Below are positions 54,504 to 62,785 of a stretch of DNA of 64,000 bases, piece after piece. Within the stretch, counting starts at the first letter, position 1. Each line of letters starts with the position of its first letter. The stretch covers positions 1-64,000 of the forward strand of contig JAVHLB010000003.1 in NCBI GenBank assembly GCA_031082425.1, given 5' to 3'. The position numbers and the translations under genes were made by a program. The stretch comes from Candidatus Edwardsbacteria bacterium. GTDB taxonomy: Bacteria > Edwardsbacteria > AC1 > EtOH8. The notes below the pieces were generated by a model. It was not told the DNA's origin, ran no database searches, and was given only the letters and a program-made list of their open reading frames with translations.

Positions 54504-55376
54504 ATGAAGATCCTCGTCAACGAAATAGCCCAGGAGATAGCTTCCGGTTCGCTGGTGTCCGATGCCGCCCGGCTTTACAAGAACAACGCCGATCTGTTCA
54601 TCCGCAACGGATTCCCCTGCGGCCGGGACGTCAGGCTGGAGGACGGCGACCGGCTGGTGCTGATCAAAAAGGGCGAGATGCCCAAACGCGAGGAGCTGGA
54701 GCATCTGCTGATGGCCCGGCACACTCCCGGGGTCCACGAGCGGCTGAAGAACGCCACGGTGGGCATCGCCGGGTGCGGCGGGCTGGGATCCACCGCCGCC
54801 GTGGCCCTGGCCCGGGCGGGGATCGGCAAACTGATCATCGCCGATTTCGATGTGGTGGAGCCGTCCAACCTGAACCGCCAGCAGTATTTCGTGGAGCACA
54901 TCGGCCAGCCCAAGGTGGAGGCCCTTAAGGAGATCATCCAAAAGGCCAATCCCTTTGCCGAGGTGGAATGCCATCAGGTGCGCATCACCCCGGATAATGT
55001 AGCCCATCTTTATAAAACGGCCGATATTATCGTTGAAGCCTTCGACCTGGCCGACCAGAAGCTGATGCTGGCCGAGGCGGTCCAGAAACAGATGCCGGAC
55101 AAGCCCCTGGTGATCGGCAACGGCATGGCCGGCTGGGGCGACAACAATCTTTTAAGGACCCGGAAAGTGGGAAATATCCACATCTGCGGCGACGAGGTCA
55201 GCGAGGCCGGGCCGGGCATGGGCCTGATGGCTCCCCGGGTGGGCCTGGCCGCCTGCATGGAGGCCAACCAGGCGCTGGAGATCCTGCTGGGGCCGGATCC
55301 CAGGATCCAGAGCTTCGTCGAACAGGAAAAACAAAATCTTTTGAATATAAAACAACCCAAAGGGGAAAGATGCTGA
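54504..55376 (+). CDS. thiF: ThiF-family sulfur carrier adenylyltransferase with N-terminal ThiS-like domain
   Basis: 290 residues from ATG 54504 (MKILVNEIA); the frame is open five codons upstream. Residues about 1-58 form a small ubiquitin-like segment like ThiS but lacking the C-terminal GG. Residues 85-280 are the E1-like fold with the ATP loop G90-C-G-G-L-G, ADFDVVEPSNLNRQQY, and the Asp of ADIIVEAFD. It adenylates the C-terminal glycine of a sulfur carrier. It matches the short ThiF of clostridial type rather than MoeB. Its partner carrier follows with a seven-base overlap. Confidence 0.88.
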   Translation: MKILVNEIAQEIASGSLVSDAARLYKNNADLFIRNGFPCGRDVRLEDGDRLVLIKKGEMPKREELEHLLMARHTPGVHERLKNATVGIAGCGGLGSTAAVALARAGIGKLIIADFDVVEPSNLNRQQYFVEHIGQPKVEALKEIIQKANPFAEVECHQVRITPDNVAHLYKTADIIVEAFDLADQKLMLAEAVQKQMPDKPLVIGNGMAGWGDNNLLRTRKVGNIHICGDEVSEAGPGMGLMAPRVGLAACMEANQALEILLGPDPRIQSFVEQEKQNLLNIKQPKGERC

Positions 55377-55567
55377 AGGTCAACGGGCAGGACCATCCCT
55401 GGCATCCGGGGCTGACCGTGGCCCTGCTGTTAAAGGAAAAGAATTACATATTTCACGCCATCATCGTCAGGGTCAACGACAAATACGTTCCCGGCGAGGA
55501 TTACGATAAAACAGCCGTCAACCAGGGCGACGACGTCCAGGCCATCCATCTGATAACCGGCGGCTGA
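55370..55567 (+). CDS. thiS: Ubiquitin-like sulfur carrier ThiS/MoaD-type
   Basis: 65 residues ending in ITGG*, the C-terminal di-glycine adenylated by ThiF. Beta-grasp pattern MLKVNGQ...LTVALLLKEKN...IIVRVNDKYVPGEDY. It overlaps thiF, so the pair is coupled. No other thiamine gene is nearby; the molybdopterin genes start 1.2 kb downstream. It could serve thiamine, molybdopterin or another thiolation. Confidence 0.88.
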   Translation: MLKVNGQDHPWHPGLTVALLLKEKNYIFHAIIVRVNDKYVPGEDYDKTAVNQGDDVQAIHLITGG

Positions 55568-55574
55568 TTCTGCC

Positions 55575-56738
55575 ATGCGTTCTTTCATGATCTTCATATT
55601 CATCTCCCTGGCCATCCTGATCTACGCCCTGGTCAATTTCTATATCTTTTCCAAGGGGTGGCAGTCACTGGACGGCGTCCGCCGGGAATGGCGGCTGGCC
55701 TATGGGGTGGTCTTCATCGCCCTTGCCCTGTCGTTCATAGCCGGACGATTCTTGGAGAGGGCAGGCAGCAGCGTTTTTACCGATATTTTGGTATGGACGG
55801 GCTCGTTATGGCTGGCGGTGATGCTGTACGGCTTTCTGGCCTCGGTGCTGTCCGATATCCTGCTCTTGGCGGCAAATCTGTTTAAGGTTAAGACACTCCA
55901 GTTTCTGCTGACCGGTATCGCCGGAAAATTGTGGACATTCATTGCTGTTGCCGGGCTGATACTGATCATCACCCTGGCCGGGTTCTTAAACGCCTGCAAT
56001 GTCCGGGTCAAGAAGCTGGAACTGAATATCCCGAAAAATGCCGGGCAGCTCAAAGAATTGAACATTACCATGGCCTCGGACATCCATCTGGGCACCATCA
56101 TCGGCAACGGGCGGCTGGGAAGGCTGGTGGACAAGATCAACGCCACCGAGCCGGACCTGGTGATCCTGGCCGGGGACATCGTGGACGAGGACATCGGGCC
56201 GGTGATCCGCGGGGACATGGGCCAGAGGCTCAAGGAAATACAGGCCCGCTACGGTGTGATCGGCATCACCGGAAACCACGAATATATCGGCGGGGTCAAG
56301 AAGGCGGGGGAATACCTGGAGGCCCACGGCATAAAAATGCTGATGGATGACAAGGTGCTGATCGCCGATGCTCTATGGATAGTGGGACGCAAGGACCGCA
56401 GCGGGGCCAGGTTCGACGGAAGCCCCAGAAAGCCGTTGAAAGATATCCTCTCCGGCCTCGATCAAAATTTGCCGGTGATCCTGCTGGACCACCAGCCCTT
56501 CGCTCTGGAAGATGCCGTGTCCAACGGCATCGACCTTCAGCTGTCGGGCCACACCCATCACGGACAGCTGTGGCCGCTGAACCTCATCACCAACCGGGTC
56601 TATGAAAAAAGCTGGGGATATCTGAGAAAAGGAAGCACCCATTATTATATCTCCAGCGGGGCCGGCACCTGGGGGCCGCCGGTGCGGATCGGGAACAGCC
56701 CGGAGATCGTCAGCCTCAAGATCAGTTTCAATAAATAA
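55575..56738 (+). CDS. Membrane metallophosphoesterase (YkuE/YaeI-like)
   Basis: 387 residues. Four transmembrane helices in the first 155 residues, then a calcineurin-like phosphoesterase domain: SDIHLG, LAGDIVDED, GNHEYI, and SGHTHHGQ, giving the two-metal site. YaeI/YkuE relatives cleave UDP-diacylglucosamine-like lipids or other phosphoesters; the exact substrate is unknown. It starts eight bases after thiS. Confidence 0.85.
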   Translation: MRSFMIFIFISLAILIYALVNFYIFSKGWQSLDGVRREWRLAYGVVFIALALSFIAGRFLERAGSSVFTDILVWTGSLWLAVMLYGFLASVLSDILLLAANLFKVKTLQFLLTGIAGKLWTFIAVAGLILIITLAGFLNACNVRVKKLELNIPKNAGQLKELNITMASDIHLGTIIGNGRLGRLVDKINATEPDLVILAGDIVDEDIGPVIRGDMGQRLKEIQARYGVIGITGNHEYIGGVKKAGEYLEAHGIKMLMDDKVLIADALWIVGRKDRSGARFDGSPRKPLKDILSGLDQNLPVILLDHQPFALEDAVSNGIDLQLSGHTHHGQLWPLNLITNRVYEKSWGYLRKGSTHYYISSGAGTWGPPVRIGNSPEIVSLKISFNK

Positions 56739-56762
56739 ATACCTTCAGGAATTTTCAGACAG

Positions 56763-57737
56763 ATGCTATCAGACCAATTCGGCAGAAAAGTGAACTATCT
56801 CCGGGTGTCGGTCACCGACCGCTGCAACCTGCGTTGCCGCTACTGCATCCCCCAGGATGGCGTATCGTTGAAAAAGCACGATGATATGCTGAGCTTCGAG
56901 GAGATCGAGACCATCGTCCGGGCCGGGGTGGAGCTGGGCATCAACAAGGTGCGCCTGACCGGCGGCGAACCCCTGTTGCGAAAGGGCTTTCCGGAGCTGG
57001 TGAAAAAACTGGCGGCCATCGAGGGCCTCAAGGACCTGGCCCTGACCAGCAACGGCATTTTGCTGGGGCCCCTGGCCCGGGAACTGAAGCAGGCCGGCAT
57101 CAAGCGGGTCAACGTCAGCCTGGACACCCTTAAGCCCGAAAGGTTCAAACAGATGACCGGCAGCGACCAGTGGCAGCAGGCCAAGGAGGGGTTCGAGAAG
57201 GCCCTGACGGCGGGCTTTGAACAGGTGAAGCTCAATGTGGTGGCGATAGCCGGCTATAATGACGACGAGGTGGAGGACTTCGTCAAATACGCCATGGACA
57301 AGCCGATACAGCTTCGGTTCATCGAATTCATGCCGGTGGGCAATAAATTTTGGGAGAAGGGCAAACAGCTGAATTCAAAGCAGCTGATAGAGCGGATATC
57401 AAAAATCACCGCCATCGTTTCGCTGCCTCCTTTGAAAAATTCGGTCGCCGAGGAATATCAGATAGTGGGCAGCCCGGCCACCCTGGGTTTTATTTCCCCC
57501 CTGTCGCATTCCTTCTGCCGCGGCTGCAACCGTCTGCGCCTGACGGCCGACGGCTTCCTGAAGCCTTGCCTGGCCTCCAAGTACGAGGTCAACATCAAGG
57601 TCCCGGTTCGGGCCGGGCACGCCGGCAACGAACTGCGCCGGGTTTTTTATGAGGCCATGCGGCTGAAACCCAAGGCCCATAAGATGGACCAGGGATTCTC
57701 GGACAATACCCGGCATATGGCCGAGGTGGGAGGATGA
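56763..57737 (+). CDS. moaA: GTP 3',8-cyclase MoaA
   Basis: 324 residues. Radical SAM enzyme for the first step of molybdenum cofactor synthesis. N-terminal cluster C21-x3-C25-x2-C28, GGEPLL (SAM-binding), and the second 4Fe-4S cluster near the C-terminus in FCRGCNRLRLTADGFLKPC. It ends in a Gly-Gly pair, needed for catalysis in the family. Followed after six bases by moaC. Confidence 0.95.
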   Translation: MLSDQFGRKVNYLRVSVTDRCNLRCRYCIPQDGVSLKKHDDMLSFEEIETIVRAGVELGINKVRLTGGEPLLRKGFPELVKKLAAIEGLKDLALTSNGILLGPLARELKQAGIKRVNVSLDTLKPERFKQMTGSDQWQQAKEGFEKALTAGFEQVKLNVVAIAGYNDDEVEDFVKYAMDKPIQLRFIEFMPVGNKFWEKGKQLNSKQLIERISKITAIVSLPPLKNSVAEEYQIVGSPATLGFISPLSHSFCRGCNRLRLTADGFLKPCLASKYEVNIKVPVRAGHAGNELRRVFYEAMRLKPKAHKMDQGFSDNTRHMAEVGG

Positions 57738-57743
57738 TGAAAA

Positions 57744-58247
57744 ATGAAAAATGAAGAATCAAAAATCAAAGGTATTGTCAAATTGACTCATGTTGGCTCC
57801 AATGGCCGGGCCCGGATGGTGGACGTCACCGAAAAAGAAAGGACCCGACGGATGGCCGCGGCCTCCGGCCGGGTGAAGATGAAGCCGGCCACCCTCGATC
57901 TGATCATAAAAAATCGCATCGCCAAGGGCGATGTGCTGGGCGTGGCCAGGATCGCCGGGATCCAGGCTGCCAAGCGGGCCCATGAGCTGATCCCGCTGTG
58001 CCACCCGCTGGGGCTGACCCAGGTGGATGTCGAGTGCCGGGTGAATAAAATAAAATCATTGGTTGAAGTAACCAGCACTGTGTGCTGTGCCGACCGCACC
58101 GGGGTGGAGATGGAGGCCCTGACCGCGGCGGCGGTGGCCTGCCTGACCATCTACGACATGGCCAAGGCGGCGGACAAGGGGATGGTGATCTCGGATGTCA
58201 AACTGCTGGTGAAGCGGGGCGGGAAGAGCGGGGATTGGAAGAGATGA
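57744..58247 (+). CDS. moaC: Cyclic pyranopterin monophosphate synthase MoaC
   Basis: 167 residues. Makes cPMP from the MoaA product. Characteristic ARMVDVTEKERTRR, KRAHELIPLCHPL and EMEALTAAAVACLTIYDM(A)KAADKGM. Its catalytic Asp lies in the Y-D-M segment and its Lys in AKAADKG. The last four bases (ATGA) overlap a start-like ATG in the repeat of the following cassette. Confidence 0.95.
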   Translation: MKNEESKIKGIVKLTHVGSNGRARMVDVTEKERTRRMAAASGRVKMKPATLDLIIKNRIAKGDVLGVARIAGIQAAKRAHELIPLCHPLGLTQVDVECRVNKIKSLVEVTSTVCCADRTGVEMEALTAAAVACLTIYDMAKAADKGMVISDVKLLVKRGGKSGDWKR

Positions 58248-58283
58248 AAATCCCCTCTATTAAGAGGGGATTTAGGGGTGTAT
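58248..58283 (+). repeat. Left palindrome of the DUF559 cassette
   Basis: AAATCCCCTCT (58248-58258) and AGAGGGGATTT (58263-58273) form a perfect 11-bp stem with a 4-base loop, followed by AGGGGTGTAT. The copies right of the gene are in the inverted orientation (ACACACCCCTGACCCCTCTT). Confidence 0.8.
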
Positions 58284-58285
58284 CC

Positions 58286-58699
58286 ATGAGAATATATTAC
58301 AATGCCAACCTTAAAGAGAAAGCCCGTCAGCTGCGAAATAACAGCACAAAAGCGGAAATCAGGCTATGGATGCATCTCCGAGACAAAAAAATAATGGGCT
58401 ATGATTTTCACCGACAGAAACCGATTGGTAATTATATTGCAGATTTTTTCTGTCCCAAACTGAATTTGGCAATTGAAGTCGACGGATATACCCATAGATT
58501 TGAGGAGGTTGTAAAAAAGGATCATAAAAAGCAAGACTATATTGAAGATTTAGGCATAACCGTTTTGCGCTTTAAGGATGGAGAGATTTTTCACGATATC
58601 GATTCGGTGTTGAATGTGATCAAGCAGTACATAGTTGGACACACCTCTTGTTCCCCTCTTTTTAGAGGGGAGGGACACACCCCTGACCCCTCTTGTTAG
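58286..58699 (+). CDS. DUF559 endonuclease-like protein in a palindrome-flanked cassette
   Basis: 137 residues from ATG 58286 (MRIYYN). N-terminal ARQLRNNSTKAEIRLWMHLRDK, then the PD-(D/E)XK-like core: ADFFCPKLNLAIEVDG and TVLRFKDGEI, as in very short patch repair-like DUF559 proteins. The last about 20 residues are encoded by the flanking palindromic repeats. The cassette separates moaC from the MOSC gene. An alternative start at 58244 is ATGA-coupled to moaC but would read through the left repeat. Confidence 0.85.
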   Translation: MRIYYNANLKEKARQLRNNSTKAEIRLWMHLRDKKIMGYDFHRQKPIGNYIADFFCPKLNLAIEVDGYTHRFEEVVKKDHKKQDYIEDLGITVLRFKDGEIFHDIDSVLNVIKQYIVGHTSCSPLFRGEGHTPDPSC

Positions 58700-58746
58700 A
58701 GGGGAAATAACACACCCCTGACCCCTCTTAATTAGAGGGGAATTTA
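58640..58746 (+). repeat. Three tandem palindromic repeats, right side of the DUF559 cassette
   Basis: Three copies about 35 bases apart of the unit ACACACCCCTGACCCCTCTT followed by TTAGAGGGG. Each contains the hairpin arms CCCCTCT and AGAGGGG: 58653-58659/58664-58670, 58687-58693/58698-58704 and 58722-58728/58734-58740. They are the reverse orientation of the left palindrome at 58248-58283. Confidence 0.85.
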
Positions 58747-58752
58747 AGGAAT

Positions 58753-59187
58753 ATGGGCAAAATATTATCCATAAATATCAGCACTCGCAAGGGGGAGAAG
58801 AAGACCAGGGTTCAAACCGCCGTCCTTAAAGAGAACCACGGGATAGTGGGCGATGCCCATGCCGGGGACTGGCACCGCCAGGTGAGCCTGTTGGCGGCGG
58901 ATAGCGTGGACAAGATGCGGGGCAGGGGGGTGGAACTGCACCCCGGGGATTTTGCCGAGAACCTGACCATTGAGGGCATTGATCTGAAATGTTTGAAGAT
59001 CGGGCAGAGGCTGAAGATCGGGTCGGAGATAATCTTGGAGATAACCCAGATCGGCAAGGAGTGCCATGACGGCTGCGCCATAAAACAGCAGGTGGGCGAC
59101 TGCGTGATGCCACGGGAGGGCGTGTTTGCCAGGGTGATAAAAGGGGGAGAGATAAAAACCGGCGATCAAATCAATTTTGAAATTTAA
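58753..59187 (+). CDS. MOSC-domain protein
   Basis: 144 residues, MOSC domain alone. GIVGDAHAGDWHRQVSLL, LHPGDFAENLTIEG, and the conserved cysteine in GKECHDGCAI. MOSC domains bind sulfur or molybdenum-cofactor intermediates (MOCO sulfurase C-terminal). Its place between moaC and a MogA/MoaB-type gene fits a role in cofactor modification. Confidence 0.9.
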   Translation: MGKILSINISTRKGEKKTRVQTAVLKENHGIVGDAHAGDWHRQVSLLAADSVDKMRGRGVELHPGDFAENLTIEGIDLKCLKIGQRLKIGSEIILEITQIGKECHDGCAIKQQVGDCVMPREGVFARVIKGGEIKTGDQINFEI

Positions 59188-59188
59188 A

Positions 59189-59710
59189 ATGCAAAATTTA
59201 AAATTTAAAATTTCTGTTCTTACCATCAGCGATAAAGGCGCGGCCGGACAGCGGGAGGATCTCTCCGGCCCGGCCATCAAAGAAATGCTGGCATCGCTGG
59301 ACGCCGAGATCGCGGCCGCCGAGATCATCCCCGATGAGCGGATACTGATCGCCGAAAGGCTGATACACCACGCCGACAAGGCCTGCTGCGACCTGATCCT
59401 GACCACCGGGGGCACCGGCTTTTCCCCGCGGGACGTCACTCCCGAGGCCACCCTGGAGGTGATAGACCGCCCGGTGCCGGGCATCCCCGAGGCCATGCGG
59501 GCGGCCTCTTTGGGCAAGACCCCGATGGCCATGATCTCCCGGGCGGCGGCCGGCATCCGGGGCCGGACCCTTATCATCAACCTGCCCGGCAGCGTCAGGG
59601 CGGTGAAAGAGAACCTGGAGGTGATCCTGCCGGTGCTGCCCCATGCCATCGAGATACTGCGGGGAACGGGCGGCGAGTGCGGCAATAATTCAAACGACAA
59701 GAAGAGATAG
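59189..59710 (+). CDS. Molybdopterin adenylyltransferase (MogA/MoaB type)
   Basis: 173 residues from ATG 59189, immediately after the MOSC stop; the frame is open four codons upstream to a TTG inside MOSC. VLTISDKGAAGQREDLSGP opening, TTGGTGFSPRDVTPEA (molybdopterin-binding loop) and LPGSVRAVKENL. It adenylates molybdopterin before metal insertion. The start region is built of AAATTT-type repeats and is unlike the rest. Confidence 0.9.
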   Translation: MQNLKFKISVLTISDKGAAGQREDLSGPAIKEMLASLDAEIAAAEIIPDERILIAERLIHHADKACCDLILTTGGTGFSPRDVTPEATLEVIDRPVPGIPEAMRAASLGKTPMAMISRAAAGIRGRTLIINLPGSVRAVKENLEVILPVLPHAIEILRGTGGECGNNSNDKKR

Positions 59711-59800
59711 ACATCAAACTGACCGCTGAAATACGGAAGTCCTGAAATATATAAATGTTTTCGATCCGGTGGTTGCGGCTTAACTCCATTTTGGTAAATT

Positions 59801-59820
59801 CAGTGTCTCTGTGGTAAAAC
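59801..59820 (-). repeat. Degenerate rAAGACGC-type repeat, lone right copy
   Basis: Reverse complement GTTTTACCACAGAGACACTG resembles the repeat ends at 26787-26808 and 47494-47523. No left partner is obvious; it lies in the moaB-clpX spacer. Confidence 0.4.
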
Positions 59821-59870
59821 ATATTAAACGGCAAGAAATAAAAATTGGAATATAATTGCGAGGTGATCCC

Positions 59871-61121
59871 ATGGCCATGGACAAGACCACTTCCCAGCAT
59901 AACCGCTGTTCCTTCTGCGGACGGGCCGCCAGCGAGGTGGCGCACCTGATAGACGGCCGGGAGGCCGCCATCTGCGGTGATTGCGCCATAATCTGCAGCG
60001 ACATCCTGAGCAAGGAGAAGAAGATCAACGGTTTTCTCACCAAGGAGGAACTGCCCATTCCGGTGGAGATCAAGGCGGTGCTGGACGAGTACGTCATCGG
60101 GCAGGACCGGGCCAAAAAGGCCCTGGCGGTGGCGGTCTACAATCACTACAAGAGGATACTCTGCGCCGGCACCAATCCCGAGGTGGAGCTGGACAAGAGC
60201 AACATCCTGGTGATCGGGCCCACCGGCACCGGAAAGACCATGCTGGCCCAGACCATGGCCCGCCTGCTGAAGGTGCCGTTCGCCATCGCCGACGCCACCA
60301 CCCTGACCGAGGCCGGATACGTGGGCGAGGACGTGGAGAACATCCTGGTGCGGCTGCTGCAGTCGGCCAACTACGACCTGAAGAAGACCGAGATCGGCAT
60401 CGTCTACATCGACGAGATAGACAAGATCACCCGCAAGTCCGAGGGGCCCTCCATCACCCGCGACGTCTCCGGCGAGGGGGTCCAGCAGGCCCTGCTCAAG
60501 ATCCTGGAGGGCACCCTGGCCCACGTGCCGCCCCAGGGCGGCCGGAAGCATCCCGAACAGCCCTTGGTGCCGGTGAACACCAAGAACATCCTGTTCGTCT
60601 GCGGCGGGACCTTCGACGGGCTGGAGAAGATCATCAGCTCCCGGATAGGGACCAAGAGCCTGGGCTTCGGGGCCGAGCTGCGGGAGAAGGGCAAGGTGCC
60701 CATCGGAGAGGTGCTGGCCAAGGTCCAGCCGGACGACCTGCTGAAGTTCGGGCTGATCCCGGAGCTGATCGGGCGCCTGCCGGTGATCTGCACCCTGAAC
60801 GACCTGGACAAGGACGCCATGATCGATATCCTGACCAAGCCCAAGAATGCCTTGGTCAAGCAGTACCAGACCTACTTCAGCCTGGAGGGGGTGGAGCTGG
60901 AGTTCCTGCCCGAGGCCCTGGAGGCGGTGTCCGAGGAGGCCCTGAAGCGCAACACCGGGGCCCGGGGCCTGCGGGCGGTTCTGGAGGGGACCATGCTGGA
61001 CATCATGTACCAGCTGCCATCCAACAAGAACATCGCCAAGTGCATCATCGGGCGGGAGGTGGTGGTGGGCAAGCAGCCGCCGCGGTACATCATGAAGGAC
61101 GAGCAGGAGGCGGCCGCCTGA
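59871..61121 (+). CDS. clpX: ATP-dependent Clp protease ATPase subunit ClpX
   Basis: 416 residues from ATG 59871, with GAGGTG six bases before it. N-terminal C4 zinc finger C13-x2-C16...C35-x2-C38, Walker A GPTGTGKTML, Walker B IVYIDEIDKI, sensor region and the IGF-type ClpP loop (residues around IGTKSLGFG). Unfolds proteins for ClpP; clpP and trigger factor are not adjacent here. Confidence 0.96.
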   Translation: MAMDKTTSQHNRCSFCGRAASEVAHLIDGREAAICGDCAIICSDILSKEKKINGFLTKEELPIPVEIKAVLDEYVIGQDRAKKALAVAVYNHYKRILCAGTNPEVELDKSNILVIGPTGTGKTMLAQTMARLLKVPFAIADATTLTEAGYVGEDVENILVRLLQSANYDLKKTEIGIVYIDEIDKITRKSEGPSITRDVSGEGVQQALLKILEGTLAHVPPQGGRKHPEQPLVPVNTKNILFVCGGTFDGLEKIISSRIGTKSLGFGAELREKGKVPIGEVLAKVQPDDLLKFGLIPELIGRLPVICTLNDLDKDAMIDILTKPKNALVKQYQTYFSLEGVELEFLPEALEAVSEEALKRNTGARGLRAVLEGTMLDIMYQLPSNKNIAKCIIGREVVVGKQPPRYIMKDEQEAAA

Positions 61122-61136
61122 TTCGGGACTTTAATT

Positions 61137-61226
61137 GTCATTCCGGGCTTGACCCGGAATCCGGTATTTTGTCTTTCCGGATCCCTGCCGGAGTCCGCAC
61201 TGAATGCAATGAAGCGCAGGAATGAC
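61137..61226 (+). repeat. 90-bp element with inverted GTCATTCC ends
   Basis: GTCATTCC (61137-61144) at the left and GGAATGAC (61219-61226) at the right are exact inverses. The left arm continues CGGGCTTGACCCGG, itself a hairpin. This matches the widespread GTCATTCCGGGCTTGACCCGGAATC type of intergenic repeat. Confidence 0.65.
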
Positions 61227-61318
61227 TGCCCTTGGTACCACAATTGAATCATGTTGATCCTGTCCAATTTGCTTGCGGATCTGAAGCGCTTTTGAAACAT
61301 CAGACAAAGGAATATATA

Positions 61319-62590
61319 ATGAAGAAGAACACCGTGGTCATCGGGGCCCAGTGGGGGGACGAGGGCAAGGGCAAGATCGTCGACCTGCTGGCCCGGCAGG
61401 CCGATGCGGTGGCACGTTTCCAGGGCGGGGCCAACGCCGGGCATACCGTCAAGGCCAATGGCCGGGAATTCGTGCTGCATCTGCTGCCGTCGGGCATCGT
61501 CCATCCCCAAAAGCCGTGCTTCATCGGCAACGGCGTGGTGCTGGACCCCCAGAGCCTGATGGAGGAGATCGCCCAGGTGAGGTCCCAGGGCATCAGGGTC
61601 GAGGGCCGGCTGAAGATCAGCCCGCTGTGCAACCTGACCATGCCCTATCACAAGATGCTGGACCGGGCCCGGGAATCGCAGGGCGCCGGCGCCATCGGAA
61701 CCACCGGCCGCGGCATCGGCCCCAGCTACATCGACAAGGTTGGCCGTCTGGGCATCAGGCTGGGGGACCTTCTTCAGTTCGATGTTTTCGCCCAGAAACT
61801 CAAAGAGAACCTCAGGGAAAAGAATTTCCTGCTAAAAAATTATTACCGGGCTTCGCCGGCATCCCATGACGCCATCATCAAGGAATACCGCAAATATCCG
61901 GCCCTGCTCAAGCCCTATACGGCCGACGTCTCCCTGCTGCTGAACCAATTGATCGCGGCAGGCAAAAAGGTGCTGTTCGAAGGGGCCCAGGGCACTTTTC
62001 TGGACATCGATTTCGGCACCTATCCCTTCGTCACCTCGTCCTCCACCATATCGGGAGGGACCTGCACCGGGCTGGGCATCGGACCGGCAGCGGTAGGCAG
62101 CGTCCTTCTGGTGGCCAAGGCCTACACCACCAGGGTGGGGAACGGACCCTTCCCGGCCGAGTTCGATCCAAAGATGGCCGATTTCATCCGGCGAAAGGCC
62201 GGCGATGAGTTCGGCCGGACCACCGGCCGCCCCCGACGCTGCGGCTGGTTCGATGCGGTGATGATCAAGCGGGCAGTGCAGGTCAACGGGGCGGACCAGC
62301 TGGCGGTGACCAAATTGGACGTGCTGGACGGGATCAAGCAGATCAAGATAGCGGTCTCCTACGGGATCAAGGGCGGGGGCTATCCCTGGACCACCGAGGA
62401 GCTGGCCCGCTGCCGGGTGAGATACCTCACCCTGCCGGGCTGGGACCAGCCCACCGGCGGGGTCCGCAGCTACGCCAAACTGCCGGCCAACGCCAAAAGA
62501 TACCTGCAGACCATCGAAAAGCTCACCGGGGCCAAGATCTCCATCGTCTCGGTGGGCCCGGATCGCGAGGCCACCATCTTCCGGGCCTAG
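61319..62590 (+). CDS. purA: Adenylosuccinate synthetase PurA
   Basis: 423 residues from ATG 61319 (MKKNTVVIG); the frame is open upstream into the repeat element. First step from IMP to AMP. GAQWGDEGKGKIVD (P-loop), NAGHTV, GTTGRGIGPSYIDK, FEGAQGT and TRVGNGPFP are all present. Normal length. Confidence 0.96.
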   Translation: MKKNTVVIGAQWGDEGKGKIVDLLARQADAVARFQGGANAGHTVKANGREFVLHLLPSGIVHPQKPCFIGNGVVLDPQSLMEEIAQVRSQGIRVEGRLKISPLCNLTMPYHKMLDRARESQGAGAIGTTGRGIGPSYIDKVGRLGIRLGDLLQFDVFAQKLKENLREKNFLLKNYYRASPASHDAIIKEYRKYPALLKPYTADVSLLLNQLIAAGKKVLFEGAQGTFLDIDFGTYPFVTSSSTISGGTCTGLGIGPAAVGSVLLVAKAYTTRVGNGPFPAEFDPKMADFIRRKAGDEFGRTTGRPRRCGWFDAVMIKRAVQVNGADQLAVTKLDVLDGIKQIKIAVSYGIKGGGYPWTTEELARCRVRYLTLPGWDQPTGGVRSYAKLPANAKRYLQTIEKLTGAKISIVSVGPDREATIFRA

Positions 62591-62673
62591 GTTGGTCACT
62601 TTATTTGCTTGACCTGATGGGTCTTTTATTGTAAAATTAACAAATTCCTTCAAAAGCGTGATATTTTGAAAGA

Positions 62674-62749
62674 GAGCCAGTAGCTCAGCCGGCAGAGCAC
62701 CGCCCTTTTAAGGCGGGAGTCATGGGTTCGATTCCCATCTGGCTCACCA
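62674..62749 (+). tRNA. tRNA-Lys (anticodon UUU)
   Basis: 76 bases including an encoded CCA (62747-62749). Acceptor stem GAGCCAG/CTGGCTC, D-arm with AGCTCAG...AGAGC, anticodon stem CCGCC/GGCGG around the loop CTTTTAA, T arm ATGGG TTCGATT CCCAT. Anticodon TTT reads lysine codons. Confidence 0.95.
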
Positions 62750-62785
62750 CTTCGGTCATCAATAATCTATATATGGAGGTGTAAA

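Noticed and set aside
58248..58746. CRISPR array (short repeats near a nuclease)
   Set aside because: Repeats are self-complementary, only three in tandem, with no unique spacers of constant length and no cas gene.
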